Source of the DNA: Dysgonomonas sp. 520
GTDB lineage: Bacteria; Bacteroidota; Bacteroidia; Bacteroidales; Dysgonomonadaceae
Length of the DNA: 64,000 nt
Direction of reading: 5' to 3'
NCBI RefSeq assembly: GCF_010501095.1
Contig: NZ_QVMP01000016.1
Coordinates: 18,508 to 82,507 of the forward strand
In this document: positions 45,043-53,800 of the stretch, piece by piece
Position numbering within the stretch: position 1 is the first letter of the stretch
How the letters are laid out: each line of letters begins with the position of its first letter
Notes under the pieces: model-generated
Seen by the model: the letters and a program-made list of their open reading frames with translations, nothing else
Told to the model about the DNA's origin: nothing
The model's database searches: none
Translations under genes and position numbers: made by a program

Positions 45043-46125
45043 ATGATAGAAATAAAAGGAATAATCGGAAACGAAGATAGTGAGGTATCGCTTCTTTCTG
45101 TTATTGAACAAGTGGAAATGGAAACTGCCGACAGAATTCACGTCAAAATTAACTCGGTGGGCGGAGATTTGGACGTCGCTTTTTCCATTTACAATTACTT
45201 GAAAAATCTGGATAAACCGGTAACAACAGAATGTTCAGAGAATTGCGCTTCGGCTGCGTCAATCATTTTTCTTGCCGGAGATCGCCGGATTGCCGGTTGC
45301 CCTATTATGATACATAATCCTTATGTAGACGGAGTATCGGGCAACAGTTCCGAACTTCGGGATGTGGCAGACTGGATAGAACAGAAGGAAGTGCAAGCAC
45401 AGATGTTGTATGCAGAACATACGCGGCTCGATACCCAAACTCTCTCGAATTTGATGAAATCGGATTGTTACATATCTCAATCGCAGGCTGTTGTGATGGG
45501 ATTTGCTACGGAAGCAAAACATATTGCGTTTGCCCGTTACAATCAGAATCAAAATTTATTAACACAAAACAAAACTGAAGAAGAAATGGCAAAATCCTTT
45601 ATTGGAGAGCTACTGAAAAAACGTAGCAAAAAGCATGAACACAAACTGTTTATGTTAGACCTTACCAGTGTTGACGGGCAGACATTGTTTGTAGAACGAT
45701 CGGAGGGAGAACCTCAAATTGGAGATGTGGCGGAACCTGATGGCAATTTTGTAATGCCTGATGGTAAGACAATTGTAGTGAGCGAGGGCAAGATAACAGA
45801 CATTATTGTTGTTGAAAACAAATTTGAAACTGTTCCTGCTGAACAATTTGCCATCATAGAAACTGCGTTGCAGGATGCTTTGGATGAGGTTCAAAATCTA
45901 AGGGAACAGCTCGAAACGGCGAAGGCTTTGGCTAAAAGCCGCGAAGAAATACATATACTGAACGCTATAAAAATAGCGGGTGGTGCAGAAAATCTTCTGA
46001 AAGGCTACAAATCTACTTATAAGCCTTCGGGTAAGGCAAATAACAATGCCCGATTAGATTATAAGCGAGAAAGCCTTGTTGCTAAAAAACTGGCAGAAGT
46101 GAAGGAAAAGAAGGGACTGAAATAA
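45043..46125 (+). CDS. Phage head maturation protease (Clp fold) fused to scaffold-like domain
   Basis: A 360-residue protein. Residues 1-165 are a ClpP-fold S14-type peptidase: IHVKINSVGGDLDVAFSIYN, the Ser in CASAASIIFLAG, His in CPIMIHNPYVDG and Asp in MKSDCYISQSQA. Residues about 180-360 start from EEEMAKSFIGELLKKRSKKH and end in a long charged coiled coil (EQFAIIETALQDALDEVQNL, then LREQLETAKALAKSREEIHI). Such protease-scaffold fusions process capsids during assembly. It lies 52 bases before the capsid-like gene, the standard order. Confidence 0.78.
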   Translation: MIEIKGIIGNEDSEVSLLSVIEQVEMETADRIHVKINSVGGDLDVAFSIYNYLKNLDKPVTTECSENCASAASIIFLAGDRRIAGCPIMIHNPYVDGVSGNSSELRDVADWIEQKEVQAQMLYAEHTRLDTQTLSNLMKSDCYISQSQAVVMGFATEAKHIAFARYNQNQNLLTQNKTEEEMAKSFIGELLKKRSKKHEHKLFMLDLTSVDGQTLFVERSEGEPQIGDVAEPDGNFVMPDGKTIVVSEGKITDIIVVENKFETVPAEQFAIIETALQDALDEVQNLREQLETAKALAKSREEIHILNAIKIAGGAENLLKGYKSTYKPSGKANNNARLDYKRESLVAKKLAEVKEKKGLK

Positions 46126-46177
46126 ACTTTAACTCAATTAAACACAGATTTTATTAAACATTTATTTTTTATTTAAC

Positions 46178-47257
46178 ATGGCAAGTACAGGATACGATTT
46201 TATTAAAAACCTGACTCCCGACAACGGAGCTGTAACTAACTTGAGAGAGCTTTTATTCTTGACTGTGCTTCAATCGGAAGCGATAGAAAAAACTCTGACA
46301 GTACAACCCGGAGCAATGCATGGGAAGAAAGTTGCAGGTATTGGCGACATGGGAATTGTGGGAGAAGTGCAAAGCGCATGTAAGCCGATTTTCAACTCAA
46401 CCATTATCGATACTCAGGAAAAAGAGTGGGATCTGGGCGAATTTACAGTGGCGGAAGAAATCTGCTATAAAGATTTGAAAGATACGCTGGTGCGTCATGC
46501 TATGCGTACGAAAACCAGTGTGGCAGATCTGACAGGAACAGATTATATTGATATCGTTGTAGAACCTCGTCTTCGTGAGGCACTTACAAGAATGTTCTGG
46601 CGTTTGTTCTGGTTTGGCGATAAGGCTGCTAAGAACGTTGAGGCGGGTGGAATTGTTACGAACACAATCGACACAAAGTATTTTGATGTATGCGACGGTT
46701 TATTCAAACGTTTGTTTGCGATTACGGCTGCTAACCCGGATCAACGTGTTGAAATTGAGGCGAATGGTTCGGCTAATTATAAGGCGCAACGTGATGATCT
46801 TCGTGCGGACGGCGTAGCGACTGCAATTTTTGAGGATTTAATCTACAATGCAGATATGCGTTTACGTCAGGCTAGTGACAAAGTTGTGCTTTGTACGCAA
46901 TCTTATGCCGATGCTTTGGCAATTGATGTGAAACGTACCACAGGTTCGGAACTTCAATGGGAATCATTGTTCGACGGATTTGTAAGCGCAACCAAATTCA
47001 ACGGTCAGGAAATTGTTGCGTTACCTATCTGGGATGATATGATAGCAGCTTTCGAAGACAACGGAACAACTTACAACAAACCGCACCGTGTGGTTTATGC
47101 TTCAAAAGGAACTCTTTGGGGTGGAATTGCTTCGGCAAATGTGATTGAAGAACTTGATATTTGGTTCTCAAAAGACGATCAGGTAAACCGCATGCTTGTT
47201 CGTGACGAAATCGGAACCCTTGTTTGGGAAGATTCTCTTATCCGTTTCGCATACTAA
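46178..47257 (+). CDS. Major-capsid-like protein
   Basis: A 359-residue protein directly after the head protease. It shows an HK97-capsid-type layout: a helical N-terminal arm (YDFIKNLTPDNGAVTNLREL), a mixed core and a C-terminal loop-and-strand section (LVRDEIGTLVWEDSLIRFAY). No motif proves the fold; the call rests on position, size and resemblance to Bacteroidota prophage capsid proteins. The coding sequence is regular, consistent with high expression. Confidence 0.62.
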   Translation: MASTGYDFIKNLTPDNGAVTNLRELLFLTVLQSEAIEKTLTVQPGAMHGKKVAGIGDMGIVGEVQSACKPIFNSTIIDTQEKEWDLGEFTVAEEICYKDLKDTLVRHAMRTKTSVADLTGTDYIDIVVEPRLREALTRMFWRLFWFGDKAAKNVEAGGIVTNTIDTKYFDVCDGLFKRLFAITAANPDQRVEIEANGSANYKAQRDDLRADGVATAIFEDLIYNADMRLRQASDKVVLCTQSYADALAIDVKRTTGSELQWESLFDGFVSATKFNGQEIVALPIWDDMIAAFEDNGTTYNKPHRVVYASKGTLWGGIASANVIEELDIWFSKDDQVNRMLVRDEIGTLVWEDSLIRFAY

Positions 47258-47425
47258 TCGACTGAAAATAAAAAATTAAACTGCTCTTTTGCTGATGCCT
47301 GAAGGTTATTAGCCGGCAACTTTATGCTCCGAATTATTTTGAATAACATCTATGTGGTTTCATCGGCAGAAGGGCGGTTTCAAAAAAACAAACACTATTT
47401 ACAAAACATTTTAAATTAATCAATT

Positions 47426-48031
47426 ATGGCTATTTGTGATAAATTTTTAGAAAAAAATATTCAAGCAAACTGTGACGATCTTGTAGTAAAAGGTGTTGAG
47501 GCAAACGGGGTAATAATCAATCGTGCCGACATTGATTTTTCTGCTGTCGTTTTTGATGCAGATAATAAGAATGTGATCAGCAACCTGGTATTGAAATCTG
47601 GCAAAAAAGGATATGAAATCAGTGTGCCTACACCAAATCCATTCAGTGGAACAACTACAACAATGGAAGAGGGTACAAATCGAAAAACTTTCACCAACAA
47701 TCTGGGTTTTGTAATCTTGGACAATGGCCCGGAAGTTGCAGGAATTATAGATTCTTTGGCAAATGGCGAGTTTGTGGTTGTTTATGAAAACAAATACAAA
47801 GGCTTGCAAAAAAGCACGAACAAAGGAGATGCTACATATCAGATTGTAGGATACTACCAAGGATTGAAAGCCTCAACATTGGAGAACGATAAATATTCAG
47901 ATGATACAGAGGGCGGATGGAATGTTGTTTTGACAGAAACAAAATCTCCGAAATCGGCTTTGTTCCTTTATGCGGGAAATGCAGCAGATTCGGAGAAAGC
48001 ATTTCAGTCTTTGACTAATCTTAAAGCCTGA
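47426..48031 (+). CDS. Tail-tube-like structural protein
   Basis: A 201-residue beta-rich protein: ADIDFSAVVFDADNKNVISN, IIDSLANGEFVVVYENKYKG, and YYQGLKASTLENDKYSDDTE followed by GGWNVVLTE. This pattern of an early NRADI strand and a late GGW strand is what I associate with tail-tube or structural proteins of Bacteroidota prophages. The role is inferred. It lies 168 bases after the capsid gene and 2 bases before the next. Confidence 0.5.
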   Translation: MAICDKFLEKNIQANCDDLVVKGVEANGVIINRADIDFSAVVFDADNKNVISNLVLKSGKKGYEISVPTPNPFSGTTTTMEEGTNRKTFTNNLGFVILDNGPEVAGIIDSLANGEFVVVYENKYKGLQKSTNKGDATYQIVGYYQGLKASTLENDKYSDDTEGGWNVVLTETKSPKSALFLYAGNAADSEKAFQSLTNLKA

Positions 48032-48033
48032 TA

Positions 48034-48471
48034 ATGGTAATTTCTGAGCAAGAACTTAGAATTCAACTGGAAGAAATGAAAGCCCGATCCTTGTCGGACG
48101 GGCTTTGGGCTTCCGATCACAAATTTATAGAACAAAACTACGAAAGAGTTACATTTCAAAGATTTGCCAAACGTAATTGTAGCCGGTGCTATAACGATGC
48201 TTTCATAGAAATGTATACTGTTTTCAAAAAAAACGGATTAAGGGATATGCCAAACTTTAGATTAAAAAATGGAGCCATATTGCAATCTGCTCATTTTTCG
48301 GAGGCTGTTACCAATAGCAATTTGACCGACGAAAAAGCTATTCAATGGCTTCGGGACAATCCTACACGAATAAACTTTTTTGCTGTTTATCCCGAAAACT
48401 GGGAAACCTTGCTGGTGGATGATGGTGCGGCAAAAAAAAGTAAGGAGAAGAATAACCGGAAACAAAAATAA
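48034..48471 (+). CDS. Phage structural-region protein, unknown
   Basis: A 145-residue protein with a cysteine pair in RNCSRCYNDAFIEMY, a middle section RLKNGAILQSAHFSEAVTNS, and a conserved-looking C-terminus NPTRINFFAVYPENWETLL ending in a lysine-rich tail. It is found between the tube-like and portal-like genes with 2- and 11-base spacing, so it belongs to the structural operon. Function unknown. Confidence 0.6.
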   Translation: MVISEQELRIQLEEMKARSLSDGLWASDHKFIEQNYERVTFQRFAKRNCSRCYNDAFIEMYTVFKKNGLRDMPNFRLKNGAILQSAHFSEAVTNSNLTDEKAIQWLRDNPTRINFFAVYPENWETLLVDDGAAKKSKEKNNRKQK

Positions 48472-48482
48472 GAAAAAAACTT

Positions 48483-49646
48483 ATGAATGTAAAATCAGTA
48501 AAACAACCGGAAAAGAGGTTTGATGTGCCTAGTATTACCAATCTGGGAATTCAGGCATACAACTCAAATAATCTTTACCCGCAAGATATTAAGGCCATCG
48601 TGGCAAGTTCCGAGTCCGGAGCTAGTTGTCTGAACAGGTATATTCAATTCATACAAGGAAATGGATTCAAGAATGTTGCTTTTTCGGAGAAAGTATTGAA
48701 TGCGATGGGAGACACGGCTGATGATATTCTTCAGCAAATAGCGGATGATTTGGCTTCGTTCGATGGTTTTGCTCTTCATGTGAATTATGATGCTTTTGGG
48801 CGTATTGTTGAGGTATATCACGTTCCTTTCGAAAATTGCCGTTTGTGTGAAGAAGACGAGTTGGGTTTTGTTGCCAAAATTGCTGTTTTTCCGGATTGGA
48901 GCGGATGCAAGAAGAGGGGCTCAAAAATATTGAAACCCACAAAAGAAATGATCGACTACATAAATGTATTCAATCCTGATCAGGAAATTGTACAGAAACA
49001 GATTAGTGAATCGGGAGGGATAGCCGGCTATAAAGGACAAATACTTTGGGTGTCGAGTGCCGGAAAGCAAGAGTATCCTAAAGCTGTTTACGATTGTGTG
49101 GTGACGCAGATGTCGACAGAAGAAGGGCTTTCGAATATAGCTTACCGTAATACCCGCAACAATTTCAACCCATCGGGGATGCTTATTACCAAGAAAGGAA
49201 TGAATGTTTCGCAGGAAAGTGAAGACTCGTTTTTCGATGAAGGAAGTATTGCAGAAGAAGTTGCAAAAATTCAAGGGGATGTAAATACCAACAAAATACT
49301 TCATGTGGAGGTGGAATATGACGAGGAAATACCTCAGTTTGTGAATTTTCAGGGAGCTAATTACGATAAGGATTACAGTGTGACTTCCGATGTAGCTTGC
49401 GAAAAGATATATGCGGCATTCAGCCAGGAAGCATGGCATCGTATACGAAAAGGCAGTCTGGGGTTCTCGAACGATGTATTGATAGAGGCCTACGAAAACT
49501 ATTCGACAGTAACAAGTGTGCAACGCCGTATGATAGAACGGGCTTTCGACAAGATATTCAAGTATTGGCACGAAACAGTGTCGACAACAGACTTTACAAT
49601 TGAACCTTTAAAATATGTATCAAGTGAAACATCTGACAACAATTGA
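48483..49646 (+). CDS. Portal-like protein
   Basis: A 387-residue protein. The N-terminal part SSESGASCLNRYIQFIQGNG and ADDLASFDGFALHVNYDAFG, then IVEVYHVPFENCRLCEEDEL, fit phage portal architecture (clip and wing), with a central long helix region (IQGDVNTNKILHVEVEYDEE) and C-terminal helices ending in a TVTSVQRRMIERAFDKIFKY crown-like helix. It overlaps the next gene by 32 bases. Portal identity is inferred from pattern and neighbours. Unusually it follows, not precedes, the capsid gene. Confidence 0.55.
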   Translation: MNVKSVKQPEKRFDVPSITNLGIQAYNSNNLYPQDIKAIVASSESGASCLNRYIQFIQGNGFKNVAFSEKVLNAMGDTADDILQQIADDLASFDGFALHVNYDAFGRIVEVYHVPFENCRLCEEDELGFVAKIAVFPDWSGCKKRGSKILKPTKEMIDYINVFNPDQEIVQKQISESGGIAGYKGQILWVSSAGKQEYPKAVYDCVVTQMSTEEGLSNIAYRNTRNNFNPSGMLITKKGMNVSQESEDSFFDEGSIAEEVAKIQGDVNTNKILHVEVEYDEEIPQFVNFQGANYDKDYSVTSDVACEKIYAAFSQEAWHRIRKGSLGFSNDVLIEAYENYSTVTSVQRRMIERAFDKIFKYWHETVSTTDFTIEPLKYVSSETSDNN

Positions 49647-50154
49647 AAAAATAAAGCAAAATACTCGTTTTGTTTCGAAACATATTGACGATAACAAGAT
49701 AAATCTTTGTATCGAAGAAGCCGAACGTTTGGATGTGAAGCCTCAGATTGGAGATGATTTGTTCTTGTCGCTGATGGAATGGGTTGAAAATCCCGATCAG
49801 GATAATCAGCCGGATTATACCTTGTTAATGCAGGGCGGTGTGTATCAGCGAAAAGACGGGCAGAAACGCGAATTCAAAGGTCTGCAATCGGCACTCAACT
49901 ATTATGTGTACGCAAGGTTGGTGAAAATGAATAACTTCTCGCTTACCCGTTTCGGATTTGTGGAAAAGCAAGATCAATATTCACAACAGGCAGAATTAAA
50001 GGAACGTTTAGCTGCAGAAAAAGACGCCCGGTCTATTGCCGATACGTATATGGTTGAATGTCTTGAGTATCTTCGGGTTAATAATGAAAAGTTTACAGCC
50101 TTCAGAGGTGGAAAACAAAAAAACAGATTACGAATTTCATCAATAGGAGATTAA
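49615..50154 (+). CDS. Head-tail connector-like protein (DUF6712-like)
   Basis: A 179-residue helical protein overlapping the portal gene's end. IDDNKINLCIEEAERLDVKP and QIGDDLFLSLMEW resemble the start of Bacteroidota connector or adaptor proteins; the C-terminal part has FRGGKQKNRLRISSIGD. It ends 3 bases before the fibre gene. Tentatively the adaptor between portal and any tail or plug. The family name is from memory and unverified. Confidence 0.55.
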   Translation: MYQVKHLTTIEKIKQNTRFVSKHIDDNKINLCIEEAERLDVKPQIGDDLFLSLMEWVENPDQDNQPDYTLLMQGGVYQRKDGQKREFKGLQSALNYYVYARLVKMNNFSLTRFGFVEKQDQYSQQAELKERLAAEKDARSIADTYMVECLEYLRVNNEKFTAFRGGKQKNRLRISSIGD

Positions 50155-50157
50155 ATT

Positions 50158-51453
50158 ATGGCAAAAACAATTTTGCAATTAAAAGGAGATGCGGATAAAA
50201 TTTATGGAGCGAATGTAGCGGGGCAGAATACCGCCCGGGTGGTTGGCGGTTGGATGCAGGATGCAACTGAAACATTGCAGGAAGAACTTAAAAAGAAACC
50301 GGATATAACACTCAGTGAAGGAAAACTACCCGAATCTGTTTTGCCGGATAATGTTATCATAAATGGTGTAAACCCACGAGAAATAGAGATTAGCACACCT
50401 AAAGAAGCACTGTTATCTTCTGCTGAATTGATAGGTATTGGGTGGGTTGGCGATAATGGAGCTAATATGGTTACATGTACTGAAAGCGGAGTAACCATTG
50501 CAACAGGGCAATCCGGAGCAAGCATAAATCTTCGGGGACTAAATGGAGGCAAAGCCTATTATGGAGATACAAAACCGGAGAATGAAATTGTAAAGAAATC
50601 AGATTTAGCCACAACAGAAAGCAACGGTCTGATGAGTAAAGAACACTTTAAAATATTACAGGATATGGAACAAAATTTCGATAATTTGGTCGGAGAAGTC
50701 AAACGTATTGCCGATGTTCAGAACGGCGCATTGGAAGATAAATATACCGAACATGTGGTAATTGAATTTAAGAACACAACGGGCAAATATATCCCGCAAC
50801 TGATTGGATTTGTGGCGGCAGTGGACTACAAGGTGCAAGAATCGGGCGTTACGATGTCGGGGTCTATGGATAATACGCCAAAAGTCAGGTATATAGGCGG
50901 TCTACTTAGGAGTGAAAATTCCATTGTAGACGTGCACACAACGAAAGTGGGTCAGATGCACTTTCCGAAGAACTTAGATGCTGATAAGTTATTATTTTCC
51001 TGCCCTAATGTTGGATTTATCGCAACGGGAGCAAATCTCGTCTCGGTTGTGGATGTGCGGGGGTGTCCGAAACTCGACTCATTATACACAGATACAGCCT
51101 CTATCGACCTTTCGTTGAATACAGTTCTAAGGTATGCTTACTTTAACAATTCGGCTATTACCAACCTCGACACGTCTAATAACCCGTTGCTTGTCGAGCT
51201 ATTCTTATACAACTGTACGCTGCTTCAAGATGTTACGTTGCCTGCTTCTAACGAAAACCTGACATCAATCAGCGTTACGCTTTCGGGTTTATCAAAAAAT
51301 ACGATAATGGAGAAAATAGGCAATGTGTGGCAAGATCGGACGGGCAAATCGGCGGGAACATTAAGATTGTCGACAAGCATGTACAACTCGATGTCGGATG
51401 ACGAAAAAGCAGTCTTTACAAATAAGAATATCAATTTGATAGCGCAATTATAA
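50158..51453 (+). CDS. Fibre protein with leucine-rich repeats
   Basis: A 431-residue fibre-type protein. The N-terminal ~120 residues resemble a fibre shaft with EISTPKEALLSSAELIGIGW and the Lys/Asp linker EIVKKSDLATTESNGLMSKE, typical of phage tail-fibre stems. From about residue 285 there are irregular leucine-rich repeats (VVDVRGCPKLDSLYTDTASI, AITNLDTSNNPLLVELFLYN) that could form a binding knob. No peptidase motif. Probably the receptor- or glycan-binding component of the particle. Confidence 0.6.
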   Translation: MAKTILQLKGDADKIYGANVAGQNTARVVGGWMQDATETLQEELKKKPDITLSEGKLPESVLPDNVIINGVNPREIEISTPKEALLSSAELIGIGWVGDNGANMVTCTESGVTIATGQSGASINLRGLNGGKAYYGDTKPENEIVKKSDLATTESNGLMSKEHFKILQDMEQNFDNLVGEVKRIADVQNGALEDKYTEHVVIEFKNTTGKYIPQLIGFVAAVDYKVQESGVTMSGSMDNTPKVRYIGGLLRSENSIVDVHTTKVGQMHFPKNLDADKLLFSCPNVGFIATGANLVSVVDVRGCPKLDSLYTDTASIDLSLNTVLRYAYFNNSAITNLDTSNNPLLVELFLYNCTLLQDVTLPASNENLTSISVTLSGLSKNTIMEKIGNVWQDRTGKSAGTLRLSTSMYNSMSDDEKAVFTNKNINLIAQL

Positions 51454-51455
51454 TT

Positions 51456-51500
51456 CAGTTGCGAGTTACTTCGCCCTTTGGGCAGTTACAAGTTGCGAGT
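51456..51500. repeat. AGTTACR-type repeat between fibre genes
   Basis: CAGTTGCGAGTTAC (51456-51469) and CAGTTACAAGTTGCGAGT (51483-51500) flank a short GCCC/GGGC stem. It belongs to the same heptamer family as 52977-53009 and 377-394. Confidence 0.5.
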
Positions 51501-51525
51501 ATTATTAATCTTTAATAAAAAAATT

Positions 51526-51696
51526 ATGAGTGATAAACAAACAATAAAAGGAAACGTAGCGGGAAGCGGAAAAACATTCACCTGCTATCAAGACAGTTCA
51601 ATTGAAGATATACAGGAAATGAACCCTGAATTGACGAACGAAGAAACGAAGATGATATTCAACTCAATACAAGAACCTAAACCGATTAAGCAATGA
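51526..51696 (+). CDS. Small phage-island protein
   Basis: A 56-residue acidic protein from the ATG at 51526 (MSDKQTIKGNVAGSGKTFTC). An upstream frame to 51478 covers the repeat and is rejected. Its TGA overlaps the next ATG (ATGA), showing translational coupling. Function unknown. Confidence 0.6.
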   Translation: MSDKQTIKGNVAGSGKTFTCYQDSSIEDIQEMNPELTNEETKMIFNSIQEPKPIKQ

Positions 51697-51941
51697 GAGT
51701 TGAAAGAATAGACATAACAACAACTGAAGGACAGATTCTTGTTAAAACAGAAGGATTGGATCACTCTGAAGGACATCCTAAAAACTCATTGAGATATAAA
51801 GCATTCAATAGTACATTATGCCTGTATAAACTTGAAGATTCACGAATATTATGTTCGGCCGAATGGGGCAATGTCACGGTAAACGGCACTATTGTTACGA
51901 AAGACAATGTCAATGAAGCCTTAGAGCCTCTTTTTATCTAG
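51693..51941 (+). CDS. Fibre-associated protein, upstream half of a split frame
   Basis: An 82-residue protein translationally coupled to the gene before it. It has short strands (ITTTEGQILVKTEGLDHSEG) and ends WGNVTVNGTIVTKDNVNEAL then EPLFI and stop. The next frame (+1) continues at once with SRGAYANVNNFVVNLARQGI, which reads like protein but has no ATG. The two may be one gene split by a frameshift. Confidence 0.6.
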   Translation: MRVERIDITTTEGQILVKTEGLDHSEGHPKNSLRYKAFNSTLCLYKLEDSRILCSAEWGNVTVNGTIVTKDNVNEALEPLFI

Positions 51942-51969
51942 GGGAGCATACGCCAATGTCAACAACTTT

Positions 51970-52971
51970 GTGGTGAACCTTGCCCGGCAAGGCATCGCCG
52001 TTGACGTGGACTATGTTAAGGCGCAATATAATAGCCTGAGTCCCCAGATTCGAAAAGATGCGAAGATTATCCTTTTGCCCGTTGCCGCCCAATCGGGCGT
52101 GGTATATGGCATGAATAACAAGACGGGTGCGGTTGTTCCGTTTCAGTTTGCCCGTGCATCAGGTGCAACGTTTTTCGATAGTGACAAAAACATGCAGCCT
52201 ATCGGTGCGAATATCCCCCGTATTGATTATGGCAACTACTCGGATGATGCGAAATTGTTGATTGAGAAGACCGCAACTAACCTGATTTCAGATTCCGCCG
52301 ATTTTTCCCGTTGGGGCGGTTCGGTGTTGTGCACTATGGATGAATCAACCGCCGATGGATTTGAAAATTATTGGAAAATTGAAAAAAATGTAAATTCAAG
52401 TAGTGAAAGTATTACGTATAATCCGGGTGTTACAATTTCCGGTTCAGCGGAATATGTGTTGCGCATATATGTAAAAAAAGGCAGCTCCGACAAAATAGCA
52501 TTAGGCATGTATGTAGAGGCCGGCAGTGGTTGGGGGGCATCGCCTGACAGTACGGCAAGAATTATCTCAGGCTCAGGTTCGTTATCTCAGGCTCAGGGCA
52601 GTATGTGGACTGTGTCGGACTTGACGGATGATGGTGCATTGGTGGAGATAACCCGCAATATATTGCCAACGGATACAGGCAGTGTTGTTATTTTCATTTA
52701 TCCTGATACTGCTGCGAGCTTCGATCAAGGCGCTTACAATTTCATCGCATCGGCACAGTTGGAGATGAATATCAGAAGTACATCGTATATTCCTACATCC
52801 GGAAGCACTGCAACCCGTTCGGCTGATCTGTTAGCCTACACTTTGCCCGATGACTGCGAGGTGTACCTGAAAACAACTCGGCAAGAAACGACACTGCAAA
52901 AGCAAGCGGGTATCTGGAATCTTCACGAGGATTTAAACAACGAGGGTATTATCGCCCTTGCAATTTTATAG
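51970..52971 (+). CDS. Fibre or carbohydrate-binding protein, downstream half of a split frame
   Basis: A 333-residue protein from GTG at 51970, though protein-like sequence runs back to about 51937. The visible part has a GNYSDDAKLLIEKTATNLIS linker and a beta-sandwich domain from about residue 100 to 275 (YNPGVTISGSAEYVLRIYVK, SSDKIALGMYVEAGSGWGAS) of the concanavalin or CBM-like type found in phage fibres. There is no ATG start. Followed by heptamer repeats. Confidence 0.6.
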   Translation: MVNLARQGIAVDVDYVKAQYNSLSPQIRKDAKIILLPVAAQSGVVYGMNNKTGAVVPFQFARASGATFFDSDKNMQPIGANIPRIDYGNYSDDAKLLIEKTATNLISDSADFSRWGGSVLCTMDESTADGFENYWKIEKNVNSSSESITYNPGVTISGSAEYVLRIYVKKGSSDKIALGMYVEAGSGWGASPDSTARIISGSGSLSQAQGSMWTVSDLTDDGALVEITRNILPTDTGSVVIFIYPDTAASFDQGAYNFIASAQLEMNIRSTSYIPTSGSTATRSADLLAYTLPDDCEVYLKTTRQETTLQKQAGIWNLHEDLNNEGIIALAIL

Positions 52972-52976
52972 TGGAC

Positions 52977-53034
52977 GAGTTACAAGTTACGAGTTACAAG
53001 TTACAAGTATTCTTAATTCTTAATTCTTAATTCT
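52977..53034. repeat. Tandem heptamer repeats (AGTTACR then ATTCTTA)
   Basis: 52977-53009 holds four AGTTACA/G units in a row; 53009-53034 holds three and a half ATTCTTA units. Both have period seven. They fill the gap between two fibre-region genes directly before an ATG and could vary in number. Confidence 0.7.
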
Positions 53035-53334
53035 ATGATTAGATATTTTTCATGTGACGATAGGTCTGGGCTTGACGAGGTTTTGAAATTTGACGGCAAT
53101 ACTTACAGCGACTTCGATTTATCTATCGACGTAGTAGGAAAGGTTAATCTGAATCCGCCCTTAGAGCCAATTATCGGTGATGATGGTGAGGCTACTTACC
53201 CCGAAGACACGCGGGAACCTGTGTACAGTGATTTCCTTTTCAATGTCATTTTCTTAAATGACAACAAAATTGATTTATTCAAGGATTTCAAGGAAGAAAC
53301 ACCGAAAACACCATTCAGGACATTTTTAATGTAA
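53035..53334 (+). CDS. Small phage-island protein
   Basis: A 99-residue acidic protein (MIRYFSCDDRSGLDEVLKFD). No motif was recognised. It lies right after the heptamer repeats and 7 bases before the holin-like gene, so it is likely part of the fibre or lysis transcript. Confidence 0.58.
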   Translation: MIRYFSCDDRSGLDEVLKFDGNTYSDFDLSIDVVGKVNLNPPLEPIIGDDGEATYPEDTREPVYSDFLFNVIFLNDNKIDLFKDFKEETPKTPFRTFLM

Positions 53335-53341
53335 GTCAGTT

Positions 53342-53800
53342 ATGGATGCGATAAAAATACTTTTCCTGACAATCGTCAGTGCGATAGTGGCTTTCCTGGA
53401 ACCGGTAAAGAATCCGGTAATAGTGTTATTTATGGTTTTTCTGGGAGATTTTTTCTTTGGGTTAATGTCTGATTTATTTGTAAACAATGACCGGATCAGG
53501 CTGAAAAAGGCGTTATTCGCTTTACTTTTTCTGTTCCTGTATAATTCGGTGATTGTGCTCACATTTATCATTGGTTTCCTGATGGGAGACATGGACGAGG
53601 CTATGTTTATTGTAAAAACACTGACTTATGTCTTCACTTCGTTTTACATCGCCAATACCCTCAGGAACATTTGCCTGTTGTTCCCTGATAACCGGGCGTT
53701 CGCATTTCTGTATTATATATTCGGGTTACAGGTACTAAAAAAAATGCCTGTTTTGTATAACTATATTTTTGGAAAGAAAAATGAAGACACTAACGAATGA
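53342..53800 (+). CDS. Holin-like membrane protein
   Basis: A 152-residue protein with four to five predicted membrane helices (about 5-23, 26-48, 58-84, 88-110, 118-135). The opening (IKILFLTIVSAIVAFLEPVK) and gene position directly upstream of an endolysin suit a phage holin of the Bacteroidota type. It overlaps the endolysin start by 20 bases. Confidence 0.65.
   Translation: MDAIKILFLTIVSAIVAFLEPVKNPVIVLFMVFLGDFFFGLMSDLFVNNDRIRLKKALFALLFLFLYNSVIVLTFIIGFLMGDMDEAMFIVKTLTYVFTSFYIANTLRNICLLFPDNRAFAFLYYIFGLQVLKKMPVLYNYIFGKKNEDTNE

Noticed and set aside
45043..46125. A second housekeeping ClpP
   Set aside because: It has the Clp fold but with a scaffold-like tail and lies before a capsid-like gene; the true clpP is at 27377.
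48921..49571. A 216-codon open frame opposite the portal-like gene
   Set aside because: Shadow of the sense gene with no start context, signal or motif.
50158..53334. Diversity-generating retroelement acting on the fibre genes
   Set aside because: No reverse transcriptase and no template/variable repeat pair were found in the window.
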